In this document: in pieces, positions 7,976 through 16,656 of the stretch
Layout of the letters: each line of letters starts with the position of its first letter
Numbering within the stretch: position 1 is the stretch's first letter
Source of the DNA: Prosthecobacter debontii
GTDB taxonomy: Bacteria; Verrucomicrobiota; Verrucomicrobiia; Verrucomicrobiales; Akkermansiaceae
Assembly: GCA_945873125.1 (NCBI GenBank)
Contig: CAMCBV010000008.1
Location: 23,386 to 87,385 of the forward strand
Direction: 5' to 3'
DNA length: 64,000 nt
Notes under the pieces: model-generated
Database searches by the model: none
What the model was told of the DNA's origin: nothing
Seen by the model: only the letters and a program-made list of their open reading frames with translations
Program-made: the position numbers and the translations under genes

Positions 7976-9037
7976 TTAGGCGAAGAAGTGATGGCCGATT
8001 TTTGACGCTTCGGTTTGGTTGTCGGTTTCCCAATACACATCCGTTGCAATGTCCGCGATGGTTGGAGCTGGGGATTCCTCGGCGAATTGGACCGATGCCT
8101 CGACTTCTTCTTTGGCGTGCTGATTGATGCTCTCAATCAACTCATCATTGAGCACGCCTTCAGCAACAAGCTTGCTTCTGAAAACATGGATGGGGTCGTG
8201 GTTTTTCTTGTAATTTTCAATCTCCTCAGGAGTACGGTATTTTTTAAAATTCGCATCCGCGACTGAGTGGCCGTAGTAGCGGTAGGTATCGATCTCAAGA
8301 ACCGTCGGCTTGTGCTCTTTGCGGGCACGCTCCATGGCGATGTGGGTTTTCGCACGGACTTCATAGATGTCCGAACCATCGATGACATCCCATTCAATCG
8401 CGTAGCCTTCGGCGCGTTGGGCAAGGCAGCCGGTGTAGGCAGAAGAACGCTTCTGCGAGGTGCCCATCGAGTAACCGTTGTTTTCGATCACATAGACAAC
8501 GGGGATATCGAAAAGCGCAGCGAGGTTGAGAGATTCGTGGAAGGCGCCTTGGTTAACCGCTCCATCACCAAGGTAGCAAAGGCAGCAACCTTCCCTGCCG
8601 AGATATTTCAGACCGTAGGCGAGACCGAGGCCGAGCGGAGTTTGACCAGCCACGATCCCATGGCCGCCCCAGAAATTTTTGTCCGGCGCGAAGAAATGCA
8701 TCGAGCCACCCTTGCCTTTCGAGCAGCCCGTTTGTTTTCCGAACATCTCCGCCATGCACTCGTTCATCGACATGCCGGATGCGAGCGCGTGGGCGTGGCA
8801 ACGATACGCTGTGATGTTGTGATCATGCTCGCCAGCGAGGGAAAGCGTGCCGACCGCCACGGATTCCTGGCCGATATACAAATGCAGGAACCCCCCCATC
8901 CGGCCGGGTTTCTGATAGTTCGCCAGGGCAACCTGTTCAAACCGGCGAATGCGCACCATCTGAGTGTAGAGCTCAATTTTTCTCTCAGGCGTGAGGGATT
9001 GGTTGATGGGCGATGCTGCGAAGTTAAGGTCGGACAT
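7976..9037 (-). CDS. pdhA: pyruvate dehydrogenase E1 component, alpha subunit
   Basis: 353 residues. The thiamine diphosphate motif is present: GDGAVNQGAFHESLNLA to ENNGYSMGTS (about 165-205). The phosphorylation-loop-like YRYYGHSVAD and the substrate-channel GGSMHFFAP also match the E1 alpha family. It forms an alpha2beta2 E1 with pdhB downstream. Start MSDLNFAASP fits relatives, which have short variable N-termini. It is preceded by a 62-bp gap after the DUF6580 gene on the same strand. Confidence 0.95.
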   Translation of the reverse strand: MSDLNFAASPINQSLTPERKIELYTQMVRIRRFEQVALANYQKPGRMGGFLHLYIGQESVAVGTLSLAGEHDHNITAYRCHAHALASGMSMNECMAEMFGKQTGCSKGKGGSMHFFAPDKNFWGGHGIVAGQTPLGLGLAYGLKYLGREGCCLCYLGDGAVNQGAFHESLNLAALFDIPVVYVIENNGYSMGTSQKRSSAYTGCLAQRAEGYAIEWDVIDGSDIYEVRAKTHIAMERARKEHKPTVLEIDTYRYYGHSVADANFKKYRTPEEIENYKKNHDPIHVFRSKLVAEGVLNDELIESINQHAKEEVEASVQFAEESPAPTIADIATDVYWETDNQTEASKIGHHFFA

Positions 9038-9099
9038 GTGGAGAGTTCAGTTGGTGAAATCGGGTGCTGCGTAAAGGTAGCGGGGACTGGCGGCAAGTT

Positions 9100-9675
9100 T
9101 TATCTTGCTGGGGTCGCTGACGGAGCCGGAGAAAAACTTGGAAGCGCAAAGCGTGCCGAGAGGAAAATGGCGGTGAAGATCAGATTCGCGCCAACCATGT
9201 TGCGCAGAAAAACCCACGAGGGAACCGGACTTCCGGCAGGACCCGTCCAGAGAGATTGAATGATACCTTCGAAATTTTTCGCATACATCGGGTTGCCCAA
9301 CCATGCGGCGAGGTTGGTGATGAGGTGAAACATCAGCGCGGCGACAACCGCTCCCGCAAGCGTGGCACCGAGGTTTTTGGGTGCCATGAATTTTCCGAAA
9401 AAGTATACCGCGGCAAATGCAACCGCCGTAGTCAGGAATTCCGCGAAACCGAGATCCTGGAAATTTCCTGAAAAAATGGCCGGCACAGGGTAGCTCACAA
9501 GCCATGCGGCCATGGGAATTACCCAGCCCCTCCATCCCGAGGCCATGATCGCGCCACAAAAGAATAAGGCGGCAAGAGGCTGAAAATTCGGCAGCGTTTC
9601 CGGAAACGCGCTGCCCATGCAGCGAAAGATAATCACCAGTAAAGTAAACAATGCCAATGGCAGGAAGCGGTTCAT
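9100..9675 (-). CDS. DUF6580-family integral membrane protein
   Basis: 191 residues with about five hydrophobic segments and the family pattern LPNFQPLAALFFCGA near residues 28-42, plus AAWLGNPMYAKNFEGIIQSL near the centre. DUF6580 proteins resemble ECF-transporter substrate-binding (S) components and are proposed transporters; the substrate is unknown. It is cotranscribed with or just upstream of pdhA-pdhB on the minus strand. Confidence 0.7.
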   Translation of the reverse strand: MNRFLPLALFTLLVIIFRCMGSAFPETLPNFQPLAALFFCGAIMASGWRGWVIPMAAWLVSYPVPAIFSGNFQDLGFAEFLTTAVAFAAVYFFGKFMAPKNLGATLAGAVVAALMFHLITNLAAWLGNPMYAKNFEGIIQSLWTGPAGSPVPSWVFLRNMVGANLIFTAIFLSARFALPSFSPAPSATPAR

Positions 9676-9899
9676 GCGGGAAACTAGTCAGTAAGCAGCC
9701 TCGGGGGCGAGGCGAAATTTCCGCATATCGTATTTTCCTGAGCTGGATTTGAGAAAGCCACAAAATGTGGCATATTCCAAAGAACCACCCACATCTTGTG
9801 ATGCCGACGAAAGATTTCTGGAAATCTCGTGACTGAAAGCTTGCCAAGCCAAGGCGAAAAAAGAAACTCATTCCCAGGCACATCCATGCCAATCCACTT
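9676..9899. promoter_or_regulatory. divergent promoter region between DUF6580 gene and dnaN
   Basis: A 224-bp gap separating genes that point away from each other. It contains two small hairpins: GCCTCG-GGGG-CGAGGC (9698-9713) and CCACAAAATGTGG (9759-9771). No convincing -35/-10 pair or DnaA box was picked out by eye. Confidence 0.35.
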
Positions 9900-10997
9900 A
9901 TGAAGTTCAGTATCTCCAAAGAAGTATTCCTGGAAGGTTTGCAAAAAGTTCAGCACGTGGTGAGTTCCCGGACCACCCTGCCCATCCTTTCTAATGTTCT
10001 ACTCGTCGCAAAAGGTGGCCGTTTGGTTTTCACCACGACCGACCTTGACGTAGGCATTACCGGTTCGGTTGAGGCAACGATTGAAAAAGAAGGAGCCACA
10101 ACACTTCCAGCCAAACGCCTTGTCAGCATCGTGCGTGAACTTCCATCCAGCGAGGTCGAGGTCACGGTGGATGCGAAAAACTACGCAACGATCAAAAGCG
10201 GTCCGTCCACTTTCAAAATCATCGGACTCAGCGATTCCGAGTTTCCTCCCCTTCCCAACTTCGAAGGCGCGAAGACTTTCAAAATCCCACAAGTGGAATT
10301 GAAAAACGGCCTGAAAAAAACTTCATTCGCCATCTCCACCGATGAGACCCGCTACGTGCTCAATGGAATTTTCGCCTCTTTCCGAGAAGGCAAATTGGCT
10401 TTGGTTGCGACGGATGGTCGCCGCTTGGCAATGGCGGATATGGATCTCGAGTTTCCTGCTTCACACGAAACGGATGTGATCATCCCTTCCAAAGCCGTTC
10501 AAGAAATCCAGCGTTTGCTAGGTGATTCCGGAGAAGTCGAAGTCAAACTCAGCGACAGTCAAATTTCTTTCACGGTCGGCGATACTCTGCTTGCGAGCAA
10601 ACTCATTGAAGGCAACTACCCGAACTACCGCCAAGTCATCCCTGGCGATAGCAATGAGCGCGTGGTGATTTCCCGTGAGCAACTCCTCGAAACCGTCCGC
10701 CGCGTTTCGCTCCTCTCTTCCGATAAGTCGAATTCCGTGAAATTGATTTTCTCGGAAAACCAAATCGAAGTTTCCGCAAACTCGCCCGATGTCGGTGAAG
10801 CCCAAGAAACTCTCGAAGTTAGCTACAGCGGCCCGGACATGCAGATCGCTTTCAATCCCGAGTTCCTGCAAGCTCCGCTTCGCGCTCTGGATACGGATAA
10901 CATCTATCTCGATCTCATCGATGAAATGAGCCCGGGCGTCATCCGCATCGAAGGTTCTTTCCTCTATGTCCTCATGCCGATGCGCGTGACCAACTAA
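9900..10997 (+). CDS. dnaN: DNA polymerase III beta subunit (sliding clamp)
   Basis: 365 residues with the family's three repeated domains. The start MKFSISKEVFLEGLQKVQHV, the GRRLAMAD segment near 175 and the C-terminal YVLMPMRV (the usual LMPMR tail that contacts clamp ligands) are clear. The protein forms the ring that holds Pol III on DNA. It is not beside dnaA or recF here, so the classical oriC gene order is broken. yebC starts 10 bp downstream. Confidence 0.97.
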   Translation: MKFSISKEVFLEGLQKVQHVVSSRTTLPILSNVLLVAKGGRLVFTTTDLDVGITGSVEATIEKEGATTLPAKRLVSIVRELPSSEVEVTVDAKNYATIKSGPSTFKIIGLSDSEFPPLPNFEGAKTFKIPQVELKNGLKKTSFAISTDETRYVLNGIFASFREGKLALVATDGRRLAMADMDLEFPASHETDVIIPSKAVQEIQRLLGDSGEVEVKLSDSQISFTVGDTLLASKLIEGNYPNYRQVIPGDSNERVVISREQLLETVRRVSLLSSDKSNSVKLIFSENQIEVSANSPDVGEAQETLEVSYSGPDMQIAFNPEFLQAPLRALDTDNIYLDLIDEMSPGVIRIEGSFLYVLMPMRVTN

Positions 10998-11007
10998 GCC
11001 TGAAGCC

Positions 11008-11718
11008 ATGGGAAGAGCGTTTGAGTGCAGACGGCGGGCGAAGGAGTCGCGTTGGGCGACGATGTCGAAAATTTTTCCCAAGTTGGCGAAGTCCATCACG
11101 CTTGCCGCGAAAAACGGTGGGCCGGATCCGGAATCTAACGCGCCACTCCGCGTAGCCATCCAAAACGCGAAAGCCGCAAACCTCTCCAAAGAGAACATCG
11201 AAAACGCGATCAAACGCGCCGCCGGCAAAGATGCTTCCGAAATCACCGAGGTGAACTACGAAGCCAAAGGCCCGCACGGCTCGTTGTTTGTCATTGAATG
11301 CGCGACTGATAATACCAACCGCTCCATCGGAAATCTCAAAGTCATCCTCGGGAAAAACGGTGGTGAAATCGCTCCCAGCGGCTCATTGAATTTCATGTTC
11401 GAGCGAAAAACCGTCATCGAGTTTCCCGTTCCTGCCGATAGAGATTTGGAAGAGTTGGAACTCGAGCTCATCGATGCCGGACTCGAAGAACTCAACGTCG
11501 ACGAAGGTGTCGTCACCCTTTTCGGCGCATACACCTCTTTCGCAAGTTTGACCTCCGCTCTCGAAGCCCAAGGAATCCACGCCACCAAATCCGGCCTCCA
11601 ACGCGTCCCCACCCAACCCATCGAACTCACCGAAGCTCAGATGGTCGACGTCGAAAACCTGTTAGACAAAATCGAAGACGACGACGACGTCCAAGCGGTT
11701 TATACGAATCTCGGGTAA
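11008..11718 (+). CDS. YebC/PmpR-family protein (TACO1-like)
   Basis: 236 residues. MGRAFECRRRAKESRWATM, then SKIFPKLAKSITLAAKNGG, is the MGRAFE-type version of the family start. LRVAIQNAKAANLSKENIENAIKRA and the acidic C-terminal domain follow. Family members act as translation factors that relieve ribosome stalling or, in some reports, as transcription regulators. The start at 11008 is supported by the conserved N-terminus. It probably forms an operon with dnaN. Confidence 0.93.
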   Translation: MGRAFECRRRAKESRWATMSKIFPKLAKSITLAAKNGGPDPESNAPLRVAIQNAKAANLSKENIENAIKRAAGKDASEITEVNYEAKGPHGSLFVIECATDNTNRSIGNLKVILGKNGGEIAPSGSLNFMFERKTVIEFPVPADRDLEELELELIDAGLEELNVDEGVVTLFGAYTSFASLTSALEAQGIHATKSGLQRVPTQPIELTEAQMVDVENLLDKIEDDDDVQAVYTNLG

Positions 11719-11845
11719 GTTGCTAGTGCCGAGTGATCCGTGCAACTACATGGACCGCGCGACTCTAGTTGCGCGCCAGGTCGCCCGCGTTCGCCATTCT
11801 AGCTGCGCCACCCTCCCTCTATCGCTCACCTCCCTAATTGAATAC

Positions 11846-11880
11846 TTGACGGGCTTAGATTAGGGTATAGATTCTATACC
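11846..11880 (+). promoter_or_regulatory. promoter and operator of brnT-brnA
   Basis: TTGACG (11846-11851) is followed 16 nt later by TAGATT (11868-11873). The latter lies within a perfect palindrome GGTATAGA-T-TCTATACC (11864-11880), which ends three bases before the brnT ATG. A palindrome overlapping the -10 is what BrnA-type (RHH) autorepression needs. A few imperfect repeats (CTAGTTGCGCG, CTAGCTGCGCC) upstream, at 11770-11815, are unexplained. Confidence 0.6.
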
Positions 11881-11883
11881 TAG

Positions 11884-12144
11884 ATGGAGTTCGAGTTTGA
11901 TCCGCAGAAAAGCAAATTGAACAAAGCCAAGCACAACATTGACTTTGAGCAGGCGCAAGCACTGTGGAATGACCCGGACGGCATCGGATTTCCCGCAAAA
12001 TCAGAAGATGAAGACCGTTTCGCCCTTCTGGCGATGCTTAAAGGAAAATTGTGGGTCGCATTTTATACGTATCGGGATGATAAGATACGGATCATTTCAA
12101 CCCGCAGAGCCAGAACCAACGAAAGGAATTTATATGAAAGCTAA
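11884..12144 (+). CDS. brnT: BrnT-family ribonuclease toxin
   Basis: 86 residues, typical of BrnT (DUF497). The start FEFDPQKSKLNKAKHNIDFEQA, written here as FDPQKSKLNKAKHNIDFEQA, and the end IRIISTRRARTNERNLYE are family hallmarks (the basic RRA segment is part of the RelE-like active site). It cleaves RNA and is neutralised by BrnA, which is encoded with an 11-base overlap immediately downstream, in the standard toxin-first order. Confidence 0.92.
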   Translation: MEFEFDPQKSKLNKAKHNIDFEQAQALWNDPDGIGFPAKSEDEDRFALLAMLKGKLWVAFYTYRDDKIRIISTRRARTNERNLYES

Positions 12145-12397
12145 GGACTTAGATAAAATTTTCGATGATGGGGAAATCGACATCAATGACTATTTGGATC
12201 TCACGAAAGCGTTCCGGCCCGGCCAGGAACAAAAACGGGTCAATGTGGATTTCCCTGTATGGATGATTGATCGTCTTGATCGTGAGGCTGGTCGTCTTGG
12301 TGTGCCTAGACAGTCCCTCATCAAGGTCTGGATTGGAGAGCATCTCGAACGTGACAAGACCAAACAAACCAAAAAGAAAGCCAACAAGGCAGGATAG
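12134..12397 (+). CDS. brnA: BrnA-family antitoxin
   Basis: 87 residues from the ATG at 12134 (MKAKDLDKIFDDGEIDINDY), overlapping brnT by 11 bases. The C-terminal ribbon-helix-helix is KRVNVDFPVWMIDRLDREA then LGVPRQSLIKVWIGEHL. The tail is very lysine-rich (KTKQTKKKANKAG). BrnA binds BrnT and the operator upstream. A longer in-frame reading from 11939 is only the antisense-frame shadow of brnT. Confidence 0.9.
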   Translation: MKAKDLDKIFDDGEIDINDYLDLTKAFRPGQEQKRVNVDFPVWMIDRLDREAGRLGVPRQSLIKVWIGEHLERDKTKQTKKKANKAG

Positions 12398-12447
12398 GCA
12401 GCGCATGCGGCGCCCTAACTTTTGAGATACTACAGAAAAATCCATTG

Positions 12448-12564
12448 ATGCGACGCCTGAGCAGAAAAACAATTTTAGTCGTCGCACTCTATCAGATAGT
12501 CCCGCTTTTCCTGATCGCAGCTTGGATTATGCCTACATTCTTCGAGTTATTTGGCGTCGATTAG
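12448..12564 (+). CDS. possible 38-residue membrane peptide
   Basis: An ATG frame encoding MRRLSRKTILVVALYQIVPL and onwards to FELFGVD: a basic N-terminus followed by one long hydrophobic segment, as in small membrane peptides. It follows brnA by 50 bp on the same strand. No clear ribosome-binding site is visible and length alone gives little support. A second tiny frame (12616-12678, 20 residues, lysine-rich end) follows. Apart from these the 290-bp gap 12398-12687 holds nothing I recognise. Confidence 0.25.
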   Translation: MRRLSRKTILVVALYQIVPLFLIAAWIMPTFFELFGVD

Positions 12565-12687
12565 AATGATACAACCTAGCGTAGTTACGCAGCCTGTATC
12601 GGTGGATGGATTATTATGGAGGTGCCACTTAGTATCTGGCTCATCTTTAAGAAAATAAAAGATAAGAAGAAATCGTGAATGTACGAT

Positions 12688-14190
12688 TCATTCCCCCCTA
12701 CTCCGGCCATCCGCGATGTATTTCTCTAACCGTTCTTTCATTTTCTCTGCAACTTCTGAGTTCCCTTTGATCACGTCGGATTTCTCTGAAGGATCTTTTG
12801 CGAGATCGAACAATTCGAACTTTTGATTTTTGCCGCCGGAGCTAACCAGCTTCCATGAACCGGCACGATAACCAAACTTTCCAGAGCCATTGTCTTGTTG
12901 GATCAAATGCTCACGGCCTTTGGCGTCTGGTTTTCCCAACAGAACATCAGAAAGATCGAAGCTATCGAGAAACTCATTCTCTGGTAAAAGCGTTTCCGTA
13001 AGTGCCGCGAAACTCGCTGCGATATCGATCGTACAAACCACCTCGTCCGACACACCGGGCTGGATTTTTCCCTTCCAACTAGCAATGAACGGCGTGCGCG
13101 TGCCGCCTTCGTAAACACTATATTTTCCTCCACGCAACGGCCCGCTCGGCTTATGATCGCCAAGTTTTTCAACCGCCCCATCCTTGTAGCCGTCATCCAG
13201 TACCGGACCGTTATCGGAGCAAAGGATCACCAAGGTGTTTTCCGCAATCTTGAGCCGGTCCAGGGTTTTCATCAACTCGCCCACACACCAATCGAATTGC
13301 AGGATGGAATCGCCTCTGAATCCCAGTCCGCTCTTTCCTTGGAAACGTTCATGCGGCATGCGCGGCACATGAATGTCGTGTGCCGCGAAAAATAAAAAGA
13401 ACGGTTTGTCCTGATGCGCTTCGATCCATGAGTTTGATTTTTCAATCCACTTGTCTGCAAGGTCTTCATCTCTGAAGCGTGCTGCTTTTCCACCCGTGTA
13501 GAAACCGATGCGGCTGATGCCGTTATGGATCGTCCCGTTGTGTCCGTGCGACCAATCCATTTTCAGCGTATTGCGATGGGTGATGCCGGTCGGATGGTCT
13601 TTTCCGGGAATTTCATCGCCCACCCAAAGCGGATCTTTCGGATCAAGGCCGACGACCCGATGATTTTCCACATACACCTGCGGCACACGGTCGTTGGTGG
13701 TGGGCAACAGGAAGGCATGATCGAAACCGATCTCCAGAGGGCCGGGTTTGATCTCTCCGTTCCAATCGGGACCGTTTTTGGCACCCAAGCCCAAATGCCA
13801 TTTTCCTATCACGGCCGTATGATATCCGGCTTTCTTGGCAAGGTCCGGAAGCGTGGTCGTTTCCGGATCAATCGTCAGATTGCCATTCGGAGGCGCGATG
13901 CCTGTTCCTTTTTTTCGAAACGCATAAGTGCCGGTCAGCAGGGAAAACCGCGTCGGCGTGCAGGTAGAAGCCGAGCAATAGCCACTGGTGAAACGAATTC
14001 CTCCTGCGGCCAAGCGATCGATGTTGGGGGTTTTCAACGCTGTTGCTCCATAACAGGACGCATCTCCGTAACCCAGATCATCCGCCATGATCACAATCAC
14101 ATTGGGTTTCTCGGCCGCAACGGGCGAAGTATGAAATGCAAGCGCGATAAGAAGTAGTGGCGCATGAAAAAAAATTGAGCGCGGTGACAT
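12688..14190 (-). CDS. secreted type I sulfatase (arylsulfatase family)
   Basis: 500 residues with a signal peptide (cleavage near residue 26, VAAEKP). Metal ligands are in IVIMADDLGYGD; the formylglycine motif is C77-T-P-T-R; and IGKWHLG and SDNGP provide the usual sulfate-binding Lys/His and metal Asp/Asn. It hydrolyses sulfate esters, probably on algal or other sulfated polysaccharide. Cys77 needs oxidation by an FGE or anSME maturase, neither of which is in this window. It stands alone, without glycoside hydrolases or SusC/D-like genes nearby. Confidence 0.93.
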   Translation of the reverse strand: MSPRSIFFHAPLLLIALAFHTSPVAAEKPNVIVIMADDLGYGDASCYGATALKTPNIDRLAAGGIRFTSGYCSASTCTPTRFSLLTGTYAFRKKGTGIAPPNGNLTIDPETTTLPDLAKKAGYHTAVIGKWHLGLGAKNGPDWNGEIKPGPLEIGFDHAFLLPTTNDRVPQVYVENHRVVGLDPKDPLWVGDEIPGKDHPTGITHRNTLKMDWSHGHNGTIHNGISRIGFYTGGKAARFRDEDLADKWIEKSNSWIEAHQDKPFFLFFAAHDIHVPRMPHERFQGKSGLGFRGDSILQFDWCVGELMKTLDRLKIAENTLVILCSDNGPVLDDGYKDGAVEKLGDHKPSGPLRGGKYSVYEGGTRTPFIASWKGKIQPGVSDEVVCTIDIAASFAALTETLLPENEFLDSFDLSDVLLGKPDAKGREHLIQQDNGSGKFGYRAGSWKLVSSGGKNQKFELFDLAKDPSEKSDVIKGNSEVAEKMKERLEKYIADGRSRGE

Positions 14191-14264
14191 ATGAGACGGA
14201 TTTTTTTGTTAGAATTTCAACGATCCGGATGGAGCCGAGCGCCATCCGGACTCCTCATAAATTC

Positions 14265-15488
14265 CTAAGCCACCACAAATCCGGCAGCTTGCTCCGAGGT
14301 GAGCTCGATGCACTGCCAAGGTAAACCGTGGACGTTGAGGTCGGCCATGAAGGTGTCAGGATCGTGTTGTTCCATGTTCCAGACGCCGGGCTTGTTCCAG
14401 CCACCTTCTAAGATTTGTTTCGCACCGATCATCGCCGGGACACCAGTTGTGTAGGAAATTGCTTGGGAGCCGACTTCAGCAAAACATGCCTCGTGATCGC
14501 AAATGTTGTAAACGTAGATGGCTTTCGGTTTGCCGTCTTTGATGCCGGTGATGACGTTGCCGATGCAAGTTTTGCCTTTGGTAGTTTCACCGAGATCGCC
14601 GGGGTTTGGGAGAACGGCTTTGAGAAACTGCAGCGGGACGATTTTTTGACCTTGGTATTCAACCTCGTCGATGCGGGTCATGCCGACGTTTTGGAGGACT
14701 TCCAAATGTTTCAGGTAGTTCTGAGAAAACGACATCCAGAACTGCGCACGTTTGATCGTCGGGATATGTTTGACGATCGATTCGAGCTCCTCGTGATACA
14801 TGCGATAAATTTCATAGGTGCCAACTTGTTGCGGGCAGGTAAACGGCTGATGTTTCGACATCGGTGCGGTCTCGACAAATTTGCCGTTTTCCCAGTGACG
14901 GCACTCGGCGGTGACTTCACGAATATTGATTTCCGGATTAAAGTTCGTGGCAAACGCGCGGCCGTGATCTCCGCCGTTCACATCGATGATGTCGAGCGTG
15001 TGGATTTCATCGAAATGATGTTTCAGCGCCCATGCGGTGAACACATTGGTCACACCCGGATCGAAGCCGGAGCCCAGCAAGGCGGAGAGGCCAGCTTTCT
15101 CAAATTTTTCCTGATACGCCCATTGCCAGGAGTATTCGAATTTCGCGACATCGAGCGGTTCGTAGTTCGCGGTGTCGAGGTAGTCGATACCGGCTTTCAA
15201 ACAGGCATCCATCAGGTTGAGGTCTTGGTAAGGAAGCGCAACGTTGATAAGCAGGACCGCGCCGGTTTTTTTGATGAGCGCGGCGGTTTCATCGGAGTTG
15301 TCCGCATCGACTTTCGCGGTGGCGATGGTTTTGCCGGTGCGCTGTTTGACGGATGCGGCGATCGCATCGCATTTGGAAACCGTGCGGGACGCGAGGGTGA
15401 TTTCGCCAAACGTCTCGGGGAGCATCGCGCATTTGTGAGCGACCACGCTGCCGACTCCGCCGGCGCCGATGATGAGGATATTCTTCAT
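14265..15488 (-). CDS. carboxynorspermidine dehydrogenase (saccharopine dehydrogenase family)
   Basis: 407 residues. Rossmann start MKNILIIGAGGVGSVVAHKC, and family features YLDTANYEP, GFDPGVTNVFTAWA and NGGDHG. This matches Lys1-like carboxynorspermidine/carboxyspermidine dehydrogenases, which reductively condense aspartate semialdehyde with a diamine in norspermidine or spermidine synthesis. The partner decarboxylase NspC is not in the window. Divergent saccharopine dehydrogenases of lysine metabolism are the main alternative. Confidence 0.85.
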   Translation of the reverse strand: MKNILIIGAGGVGSVVAHKCAMLPETFGEITLASRTVSKCDAIAASVKQRTGKTIATAKVDADNSDETAALIKKTGAVLLINVALPYQDLNLMDACLKAGIDYLDTANYEPLDVAKFEYSWQWAYQEKFEKAGLSALLGSGFDPGVTNVFTAWALKHHFDEIHTLDIIDVNGGDHGRAFATNFNPEINIREVTAECRHWENGKFVETAPMSKHQPFTCPQQVGTYEIYRMYHEELESIVKHIPTIKRAQFWMSFSQNYLKHLEVLQNVGMTRIDEVEYQGQKIVPLQFLKAVLPNPGDLGETTKGKTCIGNVITGIKDGKPKAIYVYNICDHEACFAEVGSQAISYTTGVPAMIGAKQILEGGWNKPGVWNMEQHDPDTFMADLNVHGLPWQCIELTSEQAAGFVVA

Positions 15489-15608
15489 TTCAAGGATGGT
15501 TAAAGTTTTGGATCAGAACGATGGGCGTATCGAGAGCCAGCGAGGGCGAAATGGCAAGTATTTCAAAGTGGCGATTTAGGAAGGATTATTTACCAAAAAT
15601 GAATTCAA

Positions 15609-15705
15609 GCCACGGAATGCACGGAGTTCACGGAATGAAAACTGAAGTGGATATTGCGTACGATAGCACCCACTCCGGGTATCCCGTGCATTCCGTGGTT
15701 TTCTT
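15609..15705. repeat. family A inverted repeat (CACGGA version)
   Basis: The left arm has CCACGGAATGCACGGAGTTC then ACGGAATG, that is CACGGA words every nine bases. The right arm has GTGCATTCCGTGGTTTTC in the opposite orientation. It lies between the dehydrogenase and the DUF3147-like gene, with about 45 nt between the arms. Same architecture as the copies at 19.1, 36.5, 58.3 and 61.5 kb, but with a different core word. Confidence 0.75.
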
Positions 15706-15706
15706 T

Positions 15707-16099
15707 TCACGGCATCAGATCGATACCGAATTTCCTCAGGATAATCACCGTTATCCAGAAAAAAACCGTCGTGAGCGCGCAGTTGACGGCGAGGGCGCTC
15801 CAGAACGACCAACCGTGCCGTAACATCCATGGCAAAATGAGAAACATCGGGAGGGTCGGCAGGACAAACCAGAAAGTCCCTTCGGCGTGGCCGGCGATTC
15901 TTGAGCTGGATTGCCCGCCCTGCCACATCCAGATCATGGCCAACAAAGAGGTGAGAGGCAGGGCGATAAGCAGAGCGGAAAGCTTGTCGCTGAAAAGCTG
16001 CACTTTGTTAACAAACAGGATAATGACCGCGGTCAGCAGGACTTTGACGATGTCAAAGAGCTTGAAGGACAGGAATTCGGACCAAGGCAGGTTGGACAT
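15707..16099 (-). CDS. DUF3147-like integral membrane protein
   Basis: 130 residues with four predicted membrane helices (around 15-30, 42-58, 72-90, 103-122), including IALPLTSLLAMIWMW and FWITVIILRKFG. The pattern LLIALPLTSLLAMIW fits the DUF3147 family. No catalytic or binding residues stand out, and function is unknown. The stop codon lies next to the family A repeat. Confidence 0.65.
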   Translation of the reverse strand: MSNLPWSEFLSFKLFDIVKVLLTAVIILFVNKVQLFSDKLSALLIALPLTSLLAMIWMWQGGQSSSRIAGHAEGTFWFVLPTLPMFLILPWMLRHGWSFWSALAVNCALTTVFFWITVIILRKFGIDLMP

Positions 16100-16185
16100 G
16101 GCTGAAATCTTCCGCCACTTTCACGAACCAGCAATATAAAATGCACGAAAGTTGACCGTTGGCTGCTTTTCGCTAAAGTTACGCC

Positions 16186-16656
16186 ATGAAAGCTGCAGAA
16201 CTTGCCCAAAAAATTCTCGATGCCATGCTGGGTCACCTCGGAATTGTGGCGGAAATTCAAATCCAAGACACGGATGAGGGTCCTTGTTTGCAAATTTTCT
16301 CCTCGGAAAAAGAAGCGATCATTGGCGACCACGGAGATCGCCTCGATGACATCCAATACCTCGTCAACCGCATCCTACGCCGTCAAATGCCAGATGCCGA
16401 ACGCGTGAAAGTGGATTGCGAACATTTCCGCACGATGCAGGAAGATCAGCTCAATCAGGAAATCCGCGATCTGATCGGGTTAGTAAAAACCCAAGGGAAA
16501 ACCTACCGCGTCAGGCCGCTCAATGCCTACTACCGCCGCTTGGCATACAACGTGATCGCGGCTGATGATCAGGTTTCCGCCACATCGCCTGCCGGCGAGG
16601 ATAGGCTCAAGCGCATTGCCATCTCTCCGAAAAACAAGCCCGGTTCCCAGCCATGA
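16186..16656 (+). CDS. Jag-like KH/R3H single-stranded RNA-binding protein
   Basis: 156 residues. A KH-type segment with the GxxG loop GDHG (47-50) in IIGDHGDRLDDIQYLVNRIL is followed by an R3H-like domain (LNAYYRRLAYNVIAADD, then DRLKRIAISP). This is the domain order of Jag/KhpB (SpoIIIJ-associated) proteins, without their N-terminal Jag domain. Likely binds RNA and affects cell-envelope gene expression. It is coupled by ATGA to a DoxX gene. It is not beside yidC or rnpA, where Jag genes often sit. Confidence 0.78.
   Translation: MKAAELAQKILDAMLGHLGIVAEIQIQDTDEGPCLQIFSSEKEAIIGDHGDRLDDIQYLVNRILRRQMPDAERVKVDCEHFRTMQEDQLNQEIRDLIGLVKTQGKTYRVRPLNAYYRRLAYNVIAADDQVSATSPAGEDRLKRIAISPKNKPGSQP

Noticed and set aside
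6942..8033. Extended pdhB start at 8033
   Set aside because: The extra 36 residues overlap the pdhA 3' end and a low-complexity AATTTCCCAATCTCC stretch; family proteins start MRTLTYREA.
8267..9259. 330-residue plus-strand frame opposite pdhA
   Set aside because: Composition is that of an antisense shadow; pdhA carries complete catalytic motifs on the other strand.
11939..12133. N-terminal extension of BrnA
   Set aside because: It reads brnT in a second frame; BrnA normally starts where the MKAKDL codons begin.
14415..15503. 362-residue plus-strand frame opposite the carboxynorspermidine dehydrogenase
   Set aside because: Antisense shadow: repetitive Phe/Asp/Gly-rich sequence without motifs.
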